A DNA stretch of 44,477 nucleotides from Betaproteobacteria bacterium (GCA_025362135.1 JANYHZ010000146.1:1-44477); one strand, 5' to 3'; counted from the stretch's first letter, positions 8,883 through 18,410 are shown. The notes: generated by a model not told the origin, from the sequence alone. A program made the numbers and translations.

Positions 8883-9574
8883 TTCCCAGTGCTGGGCTTG
8901 GGCACGCCAGGATTTTGCGGCTTCAAGTTGAAGGCGAACGTTATGGCAGTCGATTCAACGGCGGATAACTTCAGCTTTTGTCGGGCGGGGGTAGCGGGTG
9001 GCGTTGTTCCCGGGTACCACGCGTGGACCTCATATTCACCAGCGGAGAGGCTGTCAAGTACGGCGATGCCACGTTTGTCTGTTTTGGCAAAAATCGGCGT
9101 ATCGACGACCAGCATATAGGCGATCATCGAGTCGTGAATGTTGCAGCCCAACACGATCTCGCCGGGCATATCAAACAGGATCGGCTTACCGGGTACACCG
9201 GAATAAAGTTTGATTTCAAATGTCTTCGCGGGAGAAAATGAATAGACGTGGTGGCGCACCTTGTCGCGATTCGGAAAATTCACCATCGTCCCGGTTTGAA
9301 TGACACTAACCGGCGGCACAAATTCCTTGTTGATCTGCTCAACGGAGACTTCCCGTTTCGGTCTGGTTGGCGCCACGCCCGAGACAATGTTTGCATACAC
9401 GACTGCATCGACGAGTGGTTGACCGGTGGCGTCGTTTACTTGCGCCGATATTTGCCCGGCAATGCACTGTGCCGTGAAATTCAAAGCAGCGGCGACGAAT
9501 GCAAAGTTGCGAAAGCTGCGTGAAAGCAAGTATGTTTTGTTAGGCATGAAGTTGGATACGTTTGAGAAACCCAT
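8879..9574 (-). CDS. Exported cupredoxin-like protein (methylamine-utilization-protein type)
   Basis: A protein of 231 residues (222 if translation starts at Met10). A signal-peptide-like hydrophobic segment ends near IAG (40). Residues 41-75 resemble a carboxypeptidase regulatory-like beta domain (GQPLVDAVVYA). Residues 90-160 form a cupredoxin-like domain with candidate type-1 copper ligands: His108/109 (VRHHVY), Cys144, His147 and Met150 (CNIHDSM). This protein type is often annotated as methylamine utilization protein, although no methylamine genes are present. It starts five bases after the globin stop and overlaps the cyclase start by 4 bp. It acts in the periplasm; a redox or copper-sensing role for the cyclase is inference. 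Neither candidate start has a clear ribosome binding site. Confidence 0.85.
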   Translation of the reverse strand: MGFSNVSNFMPNKTYLLSRSFRNFAFVAAALNFTAQCIAGQISAQVNDATGQPLVDAVVYANIVSGVAPTRPKREVSVEQINKEFVPPVSVIQTGTMVNFPNRDKVRHHVYSFSPAKTFEIKLYSGVPGKPILFDMPGEIVLGCNIHDSMIAYMLVVDTPIFAKTDKRGIAVLDSLSAGEYEVHAWYPGTTPPATPARQKLKLSAVESTAITFAFNLKPQNPGVPKPSTGK

Positions 9575-9579
9575 CTGGA

Positions 9580-10005
9580 TTATTTGGACACAACATCGCG
9601 TTTCATCGGGGCCAATATCCGCAACAGTTCATTTTTTGCGCTTTCCGATACCCCGGAGCGATTCAACGTGCCGCGCAGGATTTCCACCATTGCAAAAAAC
9701 TCGGCTTCGGTAATGTCGAGCCCCTGATGAACAATTTTCATCGGGTCGCCCGTATATTTGCACGGCCCATCCGTAAGTGCACAAATATGTTCGGCTATTT
9801 TCAGCTTCAGTTTTTTCAGGTCGACCTTATCGAAACTACGTTTGGTCACAGGATCCGAGGCGGTAAGATCAATTGTCTGCTCGACAAACTGTGTGACGCC
9901 TTTTTCGCCACCCAGCCGCTCGTATAATGTCTCCGCAAAAACCGCCGGGCAAGTTGCGATTGTGCAAAAAACAAACAAGCCGATTCGCGAGTTGATTGAA
10001 ATCAT
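9580..10005 (-). CDS. Exported group 1 truncated-hemoglobin-like protein
   Basis: From Met at 10005 the protein has 141 residues, beginning with a signal peptide (about 1-24, ending AVFA before ETLYERLGG). The mature part has the truncated globin pattern: LYERLGGEKGV, then KIAEHICALTDGPC, YTG and MKIVHQGLDITEAEF. The probable proximal heme ligand is His93. The usual B10 Tyr/Phe is not evident (FVEQTIDLTASDP), so the distal pocket looks atypical. A frame extends upstream to 10119, but Met 10005 gives a sensible leader. It is first in the operon globin-cupredoxin-cyclase. Most characterised trHb1 proteins are cytoplasmic, so a leader is notable. Heme-based gas or redox sensing in the periplasm is inference. 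Confidence 0.85.
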   Translation of the reverse strand: MISINSRIGLFVFCTIATCPAVFAETLYERLGGEKGVTQFVEQTIDLTASDPVTKRSFDKVDLKKLKLKIAEHICALTDGPCKYTGDPMKIVHQGLDITEAEFFAMVEILRGTLNRSGVSESAKNELLRILAPMKRDVVSK

Positions 10006-10211
10006 TAGGAGGAATCTCGAAATTAAGATAAAAGTTAACCGCAGCAGGAATTGTTCGGTGACGATAGCACCCTCGATATCGGTTTTCAAGGCCGCGTGAC
10101 TCCGCCCTCCCGTCTCCAATAAATGGCAAAGCCATAATTTGCGTCAGCTTCCCGAGATCGAGTTGAGCCACTTTCGTCGTACTGGCGTTTTCGAAAAACT
10201 GTTTATAAATC
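10006..10211. promoter_or_regulatory. Divergent intergenic region between globin operon and DUF3034 gene
   Basis: These 206 bp separate two divergent starts, so promoters for both directions must lie here or within the upstream end of the longer globin frame. The part nearest the globin gene is AT-rich. A TATAAA at 10204-10209 abuts the plus-strand ATG too closely to be its -10 with a normal leader. I could not define convincing -35/-10 pairs. Confidence 0.4.
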
Positions 10212-11093
10212 ATGTTTAGCGTTCGACATTACTCTTCATTCCCCCTAGTTTCTGGCGCAGTCTTCTGGTGCCTTTGGATCGGCATGACCGGCACAGCGCT
10301 CGCCGGCGAACGGCTGCTGGCGACGGGCGGCGTGAGCCAGATTGAAGGCGCTGCAGGAGGCGGCCTGGTTCCGTGGGCTGTCATCGCGGGTGACGGTACA
10401 CGTGACCAGATTGGCTTCACTGCGTTTCATACCCGTATTGAGATTGATGATTTTCGCCTGCAAAGCAGCGGTGTAGCGGTGGGCTTGCATGACCGTTTGG
10501 AACTCTCCCTCACGCGGCAATTGTTAAGCCTGGGAACGACTGCACCCGGACAATCGATTCGGCAAGACGTTGTCGGTGCCAAGATCAAGCTCGTGGGTGA
10601 CGCGGTCGTTGATCAGGATAGCTGGGTGCCACAAATTGCGGTTGGCCTTCAGTACAAGAGAAATCGCGATATGGCCGTCCCAACAGCGCTGGGCGCGAGG
10701 CATGACACTGGCACTGACTTTTATGTGTCTGCAACCAAGCTTTACCTGGCAGGCTTCGCGGGTAGAAATTTGCTCTTGAATGCCACAGTGCGCGCAACCA
10801 AGGCCAATCAGTTGGGGTTGCTGGGTTTCGGCGGTGACAAGCGTGACCGCTATCGAGCTGAATTTGAAACCTCTGCGGCAGTTTTTCTGACGGATTCCTT
10901 TGCGCTGGGTGCGGAATACCGGTTCAAGCCGGACAATTTGCGGGTTTTCAGAGAAGATAATTGCTACGATTTTTTTGCGGCCTGGTTTGTGAGCAAGCAC
11001 GCGTCGCTGACGATGGCATACACGCGCCTCGGTCAGTTGGCTGACAAGAAGAATCAGAACGGCGTCTACCTTTCATTGCAACTCAGCCCTTGA
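10212..11093 (+). CDS. DUF3034-family outer-membrane beta-barrel candidate
   Basis: This is a 293-residue protein with a leader at about 1-31 (ends GTALA). The mature N-terminus reads GERLLATGGVSQIEGAAGGG, which I recognise as the DUF3034 signature. The rest alternates polar and hydrophobic residues, with many short strands and an aromatic/Leu C-terminus (YLSLQLSP), as in outer-membrane barrels. Its function is not established. It diverges from the globin-cupredoxin-cyclase operon. From memory, DUF3034 genes sit beside such globin and methylamine-type genes in other betaproteobacteria, which supports a shared role. No clear ribosome binding site is seen. Confidence 0.8.
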   Translation: MFSVRHYSSFPLVSGAVFWCLWIGMTGTALAGERLLATGGVSQIEGAAGGGLVPWAVIAGDGTRDQIGFTAFHTRIEIDDFRLQSSGVAVGLHDRLELSLTRQLLSLGTTAPGQSIRQDVVGAKIKLVGDAVVDQDSWVPQIAVGLQYKRNRDMAVPTALGARHDTGTDFYVSATKLYLAGFAGRNLLLNATVRATKANQLGLLGFGGDKRDRYRAEFETSAAVFLTDSFALGAEYRFKPDNLRVFREDNCYDFFAAWFVSKHASLTMAYTRLGQLADKKNQNGVYLSLQLSP

Positions 11094-11132
11094 GTTTGTG
11101 GATGTCGGGGCACCGCAGATAACGATGTTGCG

Positions 11133-11161
11133 GCGCACAAATCGTGCGCGACTTGTATAAT
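11133..11161 (+). promoter_or_regulatory. Candidate promoter/operator of the leu operon
   Basis: A consensus TATAAT at 11156-11161 would start transcription near 11168, about 25 bases before leuC. Immediately upstream, GCGCAC-AAATC-GTGCGC (11133-11149) is a perfect inverted repeat placed in the spacer/-35 area, which suggests a repressor or activator site. No good -35 hexamer is seen at 17 bp, consistent with activator dependence (inference). Confidence 0.45.
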
Positions 11162-11192
11162 CTGTGACCTGCTGCCGCGAACGATCCTCCAC

Positions 11193-12608
11193 ATGGCCGA
11201 TATGCCGAAAACGCTTTACGACAAACTCTGGGACGCCCACCTCGTCCAGGAAGAGGCCGATGGTACGGCGCTAATTTATATCGACCGTCACCTGGTACAC
11301 GAAGTTACCAGTCCACAAGCATTTGAAGGCCTTGAGATTCATGGCCGCAAGCTATGGCGCTTGAAATCCATTCTCGCCACGGCTGACCACAACGTGCCAA
11401 CCACCGCGCGCAATGAAGGAATTGCGGACCCGGTTTCGCGTCTGCAGGTCGAAACGCTCGACAACAATATTGTCAAGTTCGGTGTCAAGGATTATTTCGG
11501 CATGCACGATTCGCGACAGGGGATCGTCCACGTCATCGGTCCCGAGCAGGGTGCGACGTTACCCGGGATGACCGTCGTTTGCGGCGACTCTCATACTTCC
11601 ACGCACGGCGCATTTGCCGCGTTGGCGTTCGGCATCGGCACATCAGAAGTTGAGCATGTGATGGCAACGCAATGTTTGGTGGCCAAAAAATCGAAGTCGC
11701 TGTTGATTCGCGTCGAGGGAAAAGCAGGACGCGGAGTGACTGCCAAGGACATCGTGCTCGCCATTATTGGCAAGATTGGCACGGCAGGCGGAACCGGTTC
11801 CGCGATCGAGTTTGCAGGTTCAGCCATTCGCGCGCTGTCCATGGAAGGCCGCATGACGGTGTGCAATATGGCTATCGAAGCGGGTGCCCGCGCGGGTATG
11901 GTGGCCGCAGACGAAAAAACCATTGAATACCTGAAGGGCCGCGCGTTTGCGCCAAAGGGAGCAATGTTCGAACAGGCTGCCCGCTATTGGACGACCTTGC
12001 ATTCAGACGTCGGCGCAACGTTCGACCGCATCGTGGATCTGGACGCCGCTGCCATCACGCCGCAAGTAACGTGGGGAACTTCACCCGAGATGGTCACCAG
12101 CATCACCGGGAGCGTCCCTGAGCCGGCAAAGGAGACGGATCCGGTGAAGCGCGAGGCGATGGAGCGTGCCCTGCAATATATGGGCCTCGATCCTGGAACG
12201 CTGATGGCCGACATCCGCATTGACAAGGTATTTATCGGAAGTTGTACCAATTCGAGAATCGAAGATTTACGCGCCGCTGCGGGTATCGTGCGTGGAAGGC
12301 ATATCGCGGACAACATCAAGCTGGCGATGGTGGTTGCGGGCTCAGGACTGGTGAAGCGGCAGGCCGAAGTTGAGGGCCTCGACAAAATTTTTCTAGCAGC
12401 TGGTTTTGAATGGCGCGAGCCAGGTTGTTCGATGTGCCTGGGGATGAACGAGGATCGCCTTTCGCCGGGGGAGCGCTGCGCATCCACGTCAAATCGAAAT
12501 TTTGAGGGTCGTCAGGGCGCCGGTGGACGCACGCATCTGGTCAGCCCGGAAATGGCAGCCGCAGCAGCGATTGCCGGGCGTTTCGCCGACGTTCGTCAAA
12601 TTTTATAA
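11193..12608 (+). CDS. leuC: 3-isopropylmalate dehydratase large subunit
   Basis: LeuC (471 residues) with LeuD converts 2-isopropylmalate to 3-isopropylmalate in leucine synthesis, using a 4Fe-4S cluster. The cluster cysteines are seen: Cys351 (FIGSCTNSR), Cys412 and Cys415 (GCSMCLG). The active-site stretch [12 protein letters not shown] is intact. The length is normal for the bacterial LeuC1 type. ATG 11193 is used; an in-frame ATG at 11202 ([10 protein letters not shown]) is an alternative. It is the first gene of leuCDB. Confidence 0.98.
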   Translation: MADMPKTLYDKLWDAHLVQEEADGTALIYIDRHLVHEVTSPQAFEGLEIHGRKLWRLKSILATADHNVPTTARNEGIADPVSRLQVETLDNNIVKFGVKDYFGMHDSRQGIVHVIGPEQGATLPGMTVVCGDSHTSTHGAFAALAFGIGTSEVEHVMATQCLVAKKSKSLLIRVEGKAGRGVTAKDIVLAIIGKIGTAGGTGSAIEFAGSAIRALSMEGRMTVCNMAIEAGARAGMVAADEKTIEYLKGRAFAPKGAMFEQAARYWTTLHSDVGATFDRIVDLDAAAITPQVTWGTSPEMVTSITGSVPEPAKETDPVKREAMERALQYMGLDPGTLMADIRIDKVFIGSCTNSRIEDLRAAAGIVRGRHIADNIKLAMVVAGSGLVKRQAEVEGLDKIFLAAGFEWREPGCSMCLGMNEDRLSPGERCASTSNRNFEGRQGAGGRTHLVSPEMAAAAAIAGRFADVRQIL

Positions 12609-12616
12609 GGAAACAC

Positions 12617-13255
12617 GTGGATCCTTTTCGTCAACATACCGGGCTGGTTGCGCCGCTTGAACGTGCCAACGTCGATACCGACGCGATCATCCCGAAACAG
12701 TTCCTGAAATCCATCAAACGGACGGGCTTTGGCGAAAACGCGTTCGATGAGTGGCGCTATATGGACCTGGGTGAGCCGGGAATGAACAACAGCAAACGTC
12801 CCTTGAATCCCAATTTCGTGCTGAATCAGTCGCGGTATCTGGGGGCCACAATTCTGCTCACCCGCAAGAATTTCGGCTGCGGGTCTTCACGTGAACATGC
12901 GCCGTGGGCGCTACAGCAATTCGGCTTCCGCGCCATCATCGCGCCCTCGTACGCGGATATTTTTTTCAACAACTGTTTCAAGAACGGCCTGCTACCCATC
13001 GTGTTGACCGAACTCGAAGTGGACCACCTGTTTAATATCGTCAGTGCAACGGCAGGCCTGCAGTTGAGCGTTGATCTCGACCGACAAACCGTGCGAGTGC
13101 CCAGTGCGCAGGTATACATATTTGACGTCGAAGACTCCCGCAAGCAGTCGCTCCTGAACGGCTGGGATGAAATTGGTCGAACATTGCGGCATAGCGATAA
13201 AATTAAGTCGTACGAAACGGCACGCGCTACGCGCGAACCCTGGCTTTTCAATTGA
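12617..13255 (+). CDS. leuD: 3-isopropylmalate dehydratase small subunit
   Basis: LeuD (212 residues) is the swivelling small subunit that completes the LeuCD dehydratase. The N-terminus runs [19 protein letters not shown], and the substrate loop [14 protein letters not shown] is intact. Translation starts at GTG 12617, with AAGGA overlapping the leuC stop eight bases away. It lies eight bases after leuC and ten before leuB. Confidence 0.97.
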   Translation: MDPFRQHTGLVAPLERANVDTDAIIPKQFLKSIKRTGFGENAFDEWRYMDLGEPGMNNSKRPLNPNFVLNQSRYLGATILLTRKNFGCGSSREHAPWALQQFGFRAIIAPSYADIFFNNCFKNGLLPIVLTELEVDHLFNIVSATAGLQLSVDLDRQTVRVPSAQVYIFDVEDSRKQSLLNGWDEIGRTLRHSDKIKSYETARATREPWLFN

Positions 13256-13265
13256 CGATCAAAAA

Positions 13266-14326
13266 ATGAAAATCGCAATCATGGCCGGCGACGGCATCGG
13301 GCCCGAAATCATGGCAGAAGCGCTCAAGGTGCTGGATGTATTGCGTGGCGATGGCTTGAAAATTGAAACTGAATCGGCATTGGTGGGGGGTGCTGCGTAT
13401 GACGCGCATGGACATCCTCTGCCTGCCGCAACGCTGAAACTGGCGAAAGATGCCGATGCCGTACTCTTTGGCTCCGTCGGCGGGCCGAAGTACGACTCCC
13501 TGCCACGCGAACCTCGGCCGGAAAAAGCGATTCTGGGGCTGTCAAGGAGTGCGATTTTTTTGCGAACCTGCGACCGGCAACTGTTTTCCCCGAGCTGGCC
13601 GACGCATCTTCGCTCAAGCACGAAATAGTCGCCGGGCTGGATCTGATGATCATCCGCGAACTGACGGGCGATATTTATTTTGGTGAGCCGCGCAGCATCT
13701 CTGGTGAAAAAGGCAATCGGGTGGGCATCAATACGATGCACTACACCGAAGCGCAGATCAGGCGCATTCTGCACGTAGGTTTTCGTACTGCACGTCAGCG
13801 CAAAAAACGACTGTGTTCGATCGATAAAATGAATGTGCTCGAGGCGATGCAACTTTGGCGCGACGTTGCAATTGAAATTGCGCCTGAATATCCCGATGTC
13901 GAGCTGACCCACATGCTGGTCGACAACGCCGCGATGCAGTTGGTGAGGAATCCCAAGCAGTTCGACGTGATGGTGGCAGGCAATATGTTCGGCGACATTC
14001 TCTCCGATGAAGCATCGATGCTGACTGGGTCGATCGGTATGCTGCCGTCTGCGTCGCTGGATGACGGTGCCAGAGGCCTGTATGAGCCGATTCATGGCTC
14101 GGCCCCGGACATTGCGGGCAAAGGTATCGCAAATCCGCTCGCGCAAATTCTGTCTCTGGCAATGATGATGCGCTATAGCTTTAACCTTCCCGATGTCGCC
14201 ACTCGGGTAGAGACCGCCGTGCGGAAAGCCCTGGCATCGGGCCTGCGGACGGGTGATATTGCGAAAAAAGGCGAGAAGACTTGTAGCACCGGTGAGATGG
14301 GTGCCGCTGTGCTAGGGAATTTGTAG
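13266..14326 (+). pseudogene. leuB: 3-isopropylmalate dehydrogenase, single-base frameshift
   Basis: LeuB oxidises and decarboxylates 3-isopropylmalate. Two frames together give a full-length enzyme: 13266-13541 ([16 protein letters not shown] ... EKAILGL) and then, one frame over, [20 protein letters not shown] through [22 protein letters not shown] and the C-terminus. The total of 1061 bp is one base short of 354 codons. The lost base is most likely in the codon at 13542-13543, since the next codons restore the expected KE-D--ANLRP. A slip in the T7 run at 13555-13561 is the alternative. Left uncorrected, the product ends after about 120 residues. The downstream part is well conserved, so the lesion is recent or a sequencing error. 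Confidence 0.85.
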
Positions 14327-14432
14327 GTCCGGCAATGGTGGGATTTTCTGTGCACTTTGTGCCTGGAGTCCGCAAGAGTGCTCGATGTTCAATATCGCTT
14401 AAATAGCAGTGAAAAGGCAGTTAAGGGAAATC

Positions 14433-15575
14433 ATGTCATTGTTAAAAGTTGGAATGATCGGTTGGCGCGGAATGGTCGGTTCCGTACTGCTGGATCGCAT
14501 GCGCGAGGAAAAAGATTTTGCGTTGATCGAGCCCGTGTTCTTTTCCACCTCGAACGTCGGTGGTCAGGCCCCGGCAGAAGCGAACGGCGCAGCGCTGTTG
14601 GATGCGAAGGATATTTCGCATCTCAGACTGATGGACGTCATCATCACTTGCCAGGGCGGCGACTACACTACAGAAATCCATCCGCAGTTGCGGGCGGTAG
14701 GGTGGGGCGGCTACTGGATCGATGCGGCGAAGACGTTACGCATGAAAGAGGATGCGGTCATCATCCTCGACCCGGTCAACATGCCCGCAATCAAGAACGC
14801 GCTTGCTGCTGGCGTCAAAGACTTTATCGGAGGCAATTGCACGGTGAGCTGCATGCTGATGGGACTTGCCGGTCTATTCAAGGCCGATTTGATCGAATGG
14901 ATGACTTGCATGACCTACCAGGCAGCGTCCGGCGGCGGCGCAACGCACATGCGCGAATTGCTCCTCCAGTTTGGGTTGCTGCACGCGGAAGTCAGCGTAT
15001 TGCTGGATGATCCTCATGCCGCGATACTGGAAATTGATCGCAAGATTCTGGCGAGGCAGCGCGCACTTTCTGCGGACGAAACGCAATATTTCGGCGTTCC
15101 ACTTGCAGGCAACCTTATCCCGTGGATTGACAAGGACATGACAGCAATGGGACAACCGGGGATGTCTCTCGAGGAGTGGAAGGGCATGGCCGAGACAAAC
15201 AAGATTCTGGGGCGCGGCGATGGTTTCGCAAAACCGGCAACGCCGATCGACAGCTTGTGCGTACGCGTCGGAGCGATGCGTTGCCATAGTCAGGCGCTGA
15301 CCATCAAGTTAACGCGAGATGTGCCGCTGGCAGAAATAGAGGCCATCATCGCAAACGACAATACTTGGGTTCGCGTCATCCCGAATGAGCGCGAACGCAG
15401 CATTCGAGAACTGACCCCTGCCGCAGTTACCGGCAGCATGCAGATTCCGGTGGGACGCTTGCGAAAATTGGCGATGGGTTCGCAATATCTGTCCGCATTT
15501 ACAGTGGGCGACCAATTATTGTGGGGGGCGGCCGAACCGTTGCGGCGGATGCTTCGAATAGTTGTAGAGAAATAG
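14433..15575 (+). CDS. asd: Aspartate-semialdehyde dehydrogenase
   Basis: Asd (380 residues) reduces aspartyl phosphate to the semialdehyde on the way to lysine, threonine, methionine and diaminopimelate. The Rossmann motif [11 protein letters not shown] is near the N-terminus. The catalytic Cys136 lies in [12 protein letters not shown], close to E. coli Cys135. ATG 14433 is preceded by AAGGGAAA; an upstream in-frame GTG at 14409 lacks such a site. The gene sits 106 bp after leuB in the usual betaproteobacterial order. Confidence 0.97.
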   Translation: MSLLKVGMIGWRGMVGSVLLDRMREEKDFALIEPVFFSTSNVGGQAPAEANGAALLDAKDISHLRLMDVIITCQGGDYTTEIHPQLRAVGWGGYWIDAAKTLRMKEDAVIILDPVNMPAIKNALAAGVKDFIGGNCTVSCMLMGLAGLFKADLIEWMTCMTYQAASGGGATHMRELLLQFGLLHAEVSVLLDDPHAAILEIDRKILARQRALSADETQYFGVPLAGNLIPWIDKDMTAMGQPGMSLEEWKGMAETNKILGRGDGFAKPATPIDSLCVRVGAMRCHSQALTIKLTRDVPLAEIEAIIANDNTWVRVIPNERERSIRELTPAAVTGSMQIPVGRLRKLAMGSQYLSAFTVGDQLLWGAAEPLRRMLRIVVEK

Positions 15576-15685
15576 TTTATTTATCAGATGGTTAGTCTAT
15601 TTTTGCCAGGGAAAATACGTGAAAAGCGCATTCGCATGTTGAAAAATCGTCGAGTTTCGCTTCTAATGCTAGAAAGCGAATAAAG

Positions 15686-15714
15686 TTGCAACAATAACTC
15701 GTTGATGTTATTTT
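15686..15714 (+). promoter_or_regulatory. Candidate sigma-70 promoter before fimV
   Basis: TTGCAA (15686-15691) and TATTTT (15709-15714) are 17 bp apart, within the AT-rich 177-bp gap between asd and fimV. The -35 matches 5 of 6 consensus bases and the -10 matches 4 of 6. The predicted leader is about 30 bases. Confidence 0.4.
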
Positions 15715-15752
15715 AATTTGTCCTCGAAAAATCGAAGGGTTGGGGTTTACGC

Positions 15753-18389
15753 ATGAACCGTCCACCGAAAACAAAATTAGTCGTGGCATTGGGGGGAGCA
15801 TTCTTGGCATTTTCCGCGTTGGCAGCTAACGCGGCGGGCTTAGGCAAACTCTCCGTCAATTCCGCACTGGGCCAACCTCTTGTGGCGGAGATCGAACTCG
15901 TTTCGCTCCAGCCCGGCGAGTTCGATGCGATCATCGGACGCGTCGCGAGCCCGGAATCCTACGGCGATGCCCGTATCGAGTATTCACCGCTACTGCGTCA
16001 ATTGCGCTTTTCCACGGAGCGCCGCGCCAACGGCACGCCTATCCTGAAGATTTTAAGCAGTGCGCCGATCAACGAGCCGTTTCTCGACGTTCTCGTTGAG
16101 ATGAATTGGCCGTCGGGAAGGCTGTTGCGCGAGTACCCGATCCTCCTTGATCCACCGGGATTCAATGAAGCGAGAATCGCGCCGCCGGTTGTCTCTGTTG
16201 CGGCAGTGAGGCCCTCCGCACCCGTGCAGCCTTCGGTGACATCAAACGCGGCCACATCACCGCCCGTCACCGGTTCGCCATCAGCGAAAGCCGAAACCGC
16301 GAGCGACACGTATGGTCCGGTCAAGCGCGGCGATACGCTGAGCAAAATTGCCAAAGAGATGAAGTCGGACACGGTTTCGCTCGAACAAATGCTGGTGGCG
16401 CTATATCGCGAGAACAAGTCGGCATTCATCGACAGCAACATGAATCGCCTGCGGACGGGACAGATTTTGCGGGTGCCCGCCGCGAGCGATGTCGCCGGAC
16501 TATCCGAGAGCGAAGCGCGCAGCGAGATCAAAGTCCAGGTAGCAAACTGGAACGCGTATCGGGAGCAGGTTGCAGGCGCAGCAACCACTGCTCAGCCCAA
16601 GGCGGCGTCCAATGAGGTTACCGGCAAGATAACGGTTGCCAAACCGGAAGTGTCGGTGCCAGCAGCTGCACCTAAAGACCAACTCAAGATCGCCAAAACC
16701 GACGGCGCACCGGGCAAAGTTGGTAGCGCTGGAGCTGCCGGTGGACCGCAGGACCAGATAAACGCGCTTAAAGAAGAGAAGATTGCACGGGAAAATGCGC
16801 TGAAGGAAGCCAACTCGCGTGTTGCCGACTTGGAAAAGCAAATTACGACGATGCGTAAGCTGGCCGAAGTGAAAGGCTTGGGCGCTCCGGTCGACACAAA
16901 ATTAGCCGCAAAGCCGGACGAAAAAACAGCTCCAAAGGCAGACGCCAAGCCCGTTGTGGCTGTGCCGCCGCCGGATTTAAAAGTTGCCCAGGTCGCCGCG
17001 CCACCGGTCGCACCCGTTGTTGCCGCAGTTGATGCCAGCAAAGCGCCTCCCAAAGCAGATATAAAGCCTGCTGATGCAACGCCGACACCGCCCCAAACGG
17101 ATGTGGTTGCTGCGGCGAAACCAGCCGATGCAAAGCCTGTTCCGCCGAAAAAGGCACCGCCGCCCCCGCCGCAGTCCGACTTTATTGACGACTATGGGAT
17201 GATCATTGCCGGTGGTACCGCCGCCGCACTGGGGATTGGTGGACTCCTGCTGTTCATGTCGCGTCGCAAGAAGAAAGGCGCATCCAGCAATACCAGCATG
17301 AGCAGAACCTCATCGATCATGCCGAGCGATTTGAAGCCAAATACAGTCACCGGCAACAAAGGCGGCGGTTTGGTTGATACCGGTAACAGCTCCTTCTTGA
17401 CGGACTTTGACAAGACCGGCCCGGGCAGCATCGATACGGATGAAGTTGATCCTCTTGCCGAAGCGGACGTCTATATCGCTTACGGTCGCGATGCACAGGC
17501 AGAAGAGATTCTGAAAGAGGCTCTAGGTCGTGACAAGGGCCGCCATGAAATAACGCTGAAACTCCTCGAGATTTATCACAATCGCAAGAGCACGCAGGCG
17601 TTTGAGACCGTAGCCCGTGAATTCAAGGAAAGCGTCGGTGAGGCAAGCCCACATTGGGCCAAGGCTGCCGCAATGGGCGCGGCCATAGATCCGCAGAACA
17701 CGCTATACGCGGGTAGTGGTGCCGCGTATGCAACGACCGGGGCATTCGTGGCGGGTGTCGCCGCGGTGGCAGCAGCGCCAGTGGTCGCAGACCATGTGTC
17801 TCCACCGGATCTCGATTTTGATCTGGGATTTTCGGACATGCCAGGAGCACCTGCTTCAGCGATCGATATTTCCGCCCCTAATAGTGACCAACCAGCGCCA
17901 TTGGGTGGAACCGATTTTGATCTCGATCTGGATGCGTCCGCTGGACCAGCTTCGCATGCAGACATTGGTTTGAAACCGGGCGCGCCAGGTGGAGGGCTGG
18001 ATTTTGATTTGACGCTTGATGAGCCGCCGGTCGTTGCGGCACCCGTGGCCGAGACTTCGTCCTTTGATTTTGACCTTTCAGCGTTGTCGCTCGACGAACC
18101 ATCGCATCTGGCGACCCAAAAGATGTCTGCAGTGCCGCAAGAGCAATTTGCCAAGACCGCCTTACCAACTTCGAAAGCGCCATCATTCAGCGATTTGAGT
18201 CTCGATCTCGACGGACCCGCAGCATCCGGCGGTGCGGACAGTGGGGCAGCGGCAACCAAGCTGGAACTGGCCAAGGCCTATGTGGAAATCGGCGATAGCG
18301 AAGGTGCGAAGGAGATTTTGCAGGAAGTAGCGCGCGAAGGATCTGCGGCCCAGCAATCCGAGGCAAAAAAACTACTCGCTGGCCTTTGA
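15753..18389 (+). CDS. fimV: FimV/HubP-type polar hub protein
   Basis: This 878-residue inner-membrane peptidoglycan-binding protein belongs to the FimV/HubP family, which organises the cell pole and supports type IV pilus function. It has a signal peptide (about 1-28), a FimV N-terminal beta domain (29-135, GLGKLSVNSALGQPL), a LysM domain (about 187-242), a coiled coil (about 333-373), a Pro/Ala/Lys-rich linker and a transmembrane helix (about 483-503) followed by RRKKK. The cytoplasmic part contains repeated acidic F/LDLDLD motifs (about 685-830) and a C-terminal FimV TPR-like domain (KLELAKAYVEIGDSEGAKEILQ region). It sits between asd and truA as in related genomes. Confidence 0.95.
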   Translation: MNRPPKTKLVVALGGAFLAFSALAANAAGLGKLSVNSALGQPLVAEIELVSLQPGEFDAIIGRVASPESYGDARIEYSPLLRQLRFSTERRANGTPILKILSSAPINEPFLDVLVEMNWPSGRLLREYPILLDPPGFNEARIAPPVVSVAAVRPSAPVQPSVTSNAATSPPVTGSPSAKAETASDTYGPVKRGDTLSKIAKEMKSDTVSLEQMLVALYRENKSAFIDSNMNRLRTGQILRVPAASDVAGLSESEARSEIKVQVANWNAYREQVAGAATTAQPKAASNEVTGKITVAKPEVSVPAAAPKDQLKIAKTDGAPGKVGSAGAAGGPQDQINALKEEKIARENALKEANSRVADLEKQITTMRKLAEVKGLGAPVDTKLAAKPDEKTAPKADAKPVVAVPPPDLKVAQVAAPPVAPVVAAVDASKAPPKADIKPADATPTPPQTDVVAAAKPADAKPVPPKKAPPPPPQSDFIDDYGMIIAGGTAAALGIGGLLLFMSRRKKKGASSNTSMSRTSSIMPSDLKPNTVTGNKGGGLVDTGNSSFLTDFDKTGPGSIDTDEVDPLAEADVYIAYGRDAQAEEILKEALGRDKGRHEITLKLLEIYHNRKSTQAFETVAREFKESVGEASPHWAKAAAMGAAIDPQNTLYAGSGAAYATTGAFVAGVAAVAAAPVVADHVSPPDLDFDLGFSDMPGAPASAIDISAPNSDQPAPLGGTDFDLDLDASAGPASHADIGLKPGAPGGGLDFDLTLDEPPVVAAPVAETSSFDFDLSALSLDEPSHLATQKMSAVPQEQFAKTALPTSKAPSFSDLSLDLDGPAASGGADSGAAATKLELAKAYVEIGDSEGAKEILQEVAREGSAAQQSEAKKLLAGL

Positions 18390-18410
18390 ACTTTTCGATG
18401 TTTGGGAATT

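Noticed and set aside
14409-14432. GTG 14409 as the asd start
   Set aside because: ATG 14433 has AAGGGAAA upstream and matches the family N-terminus.
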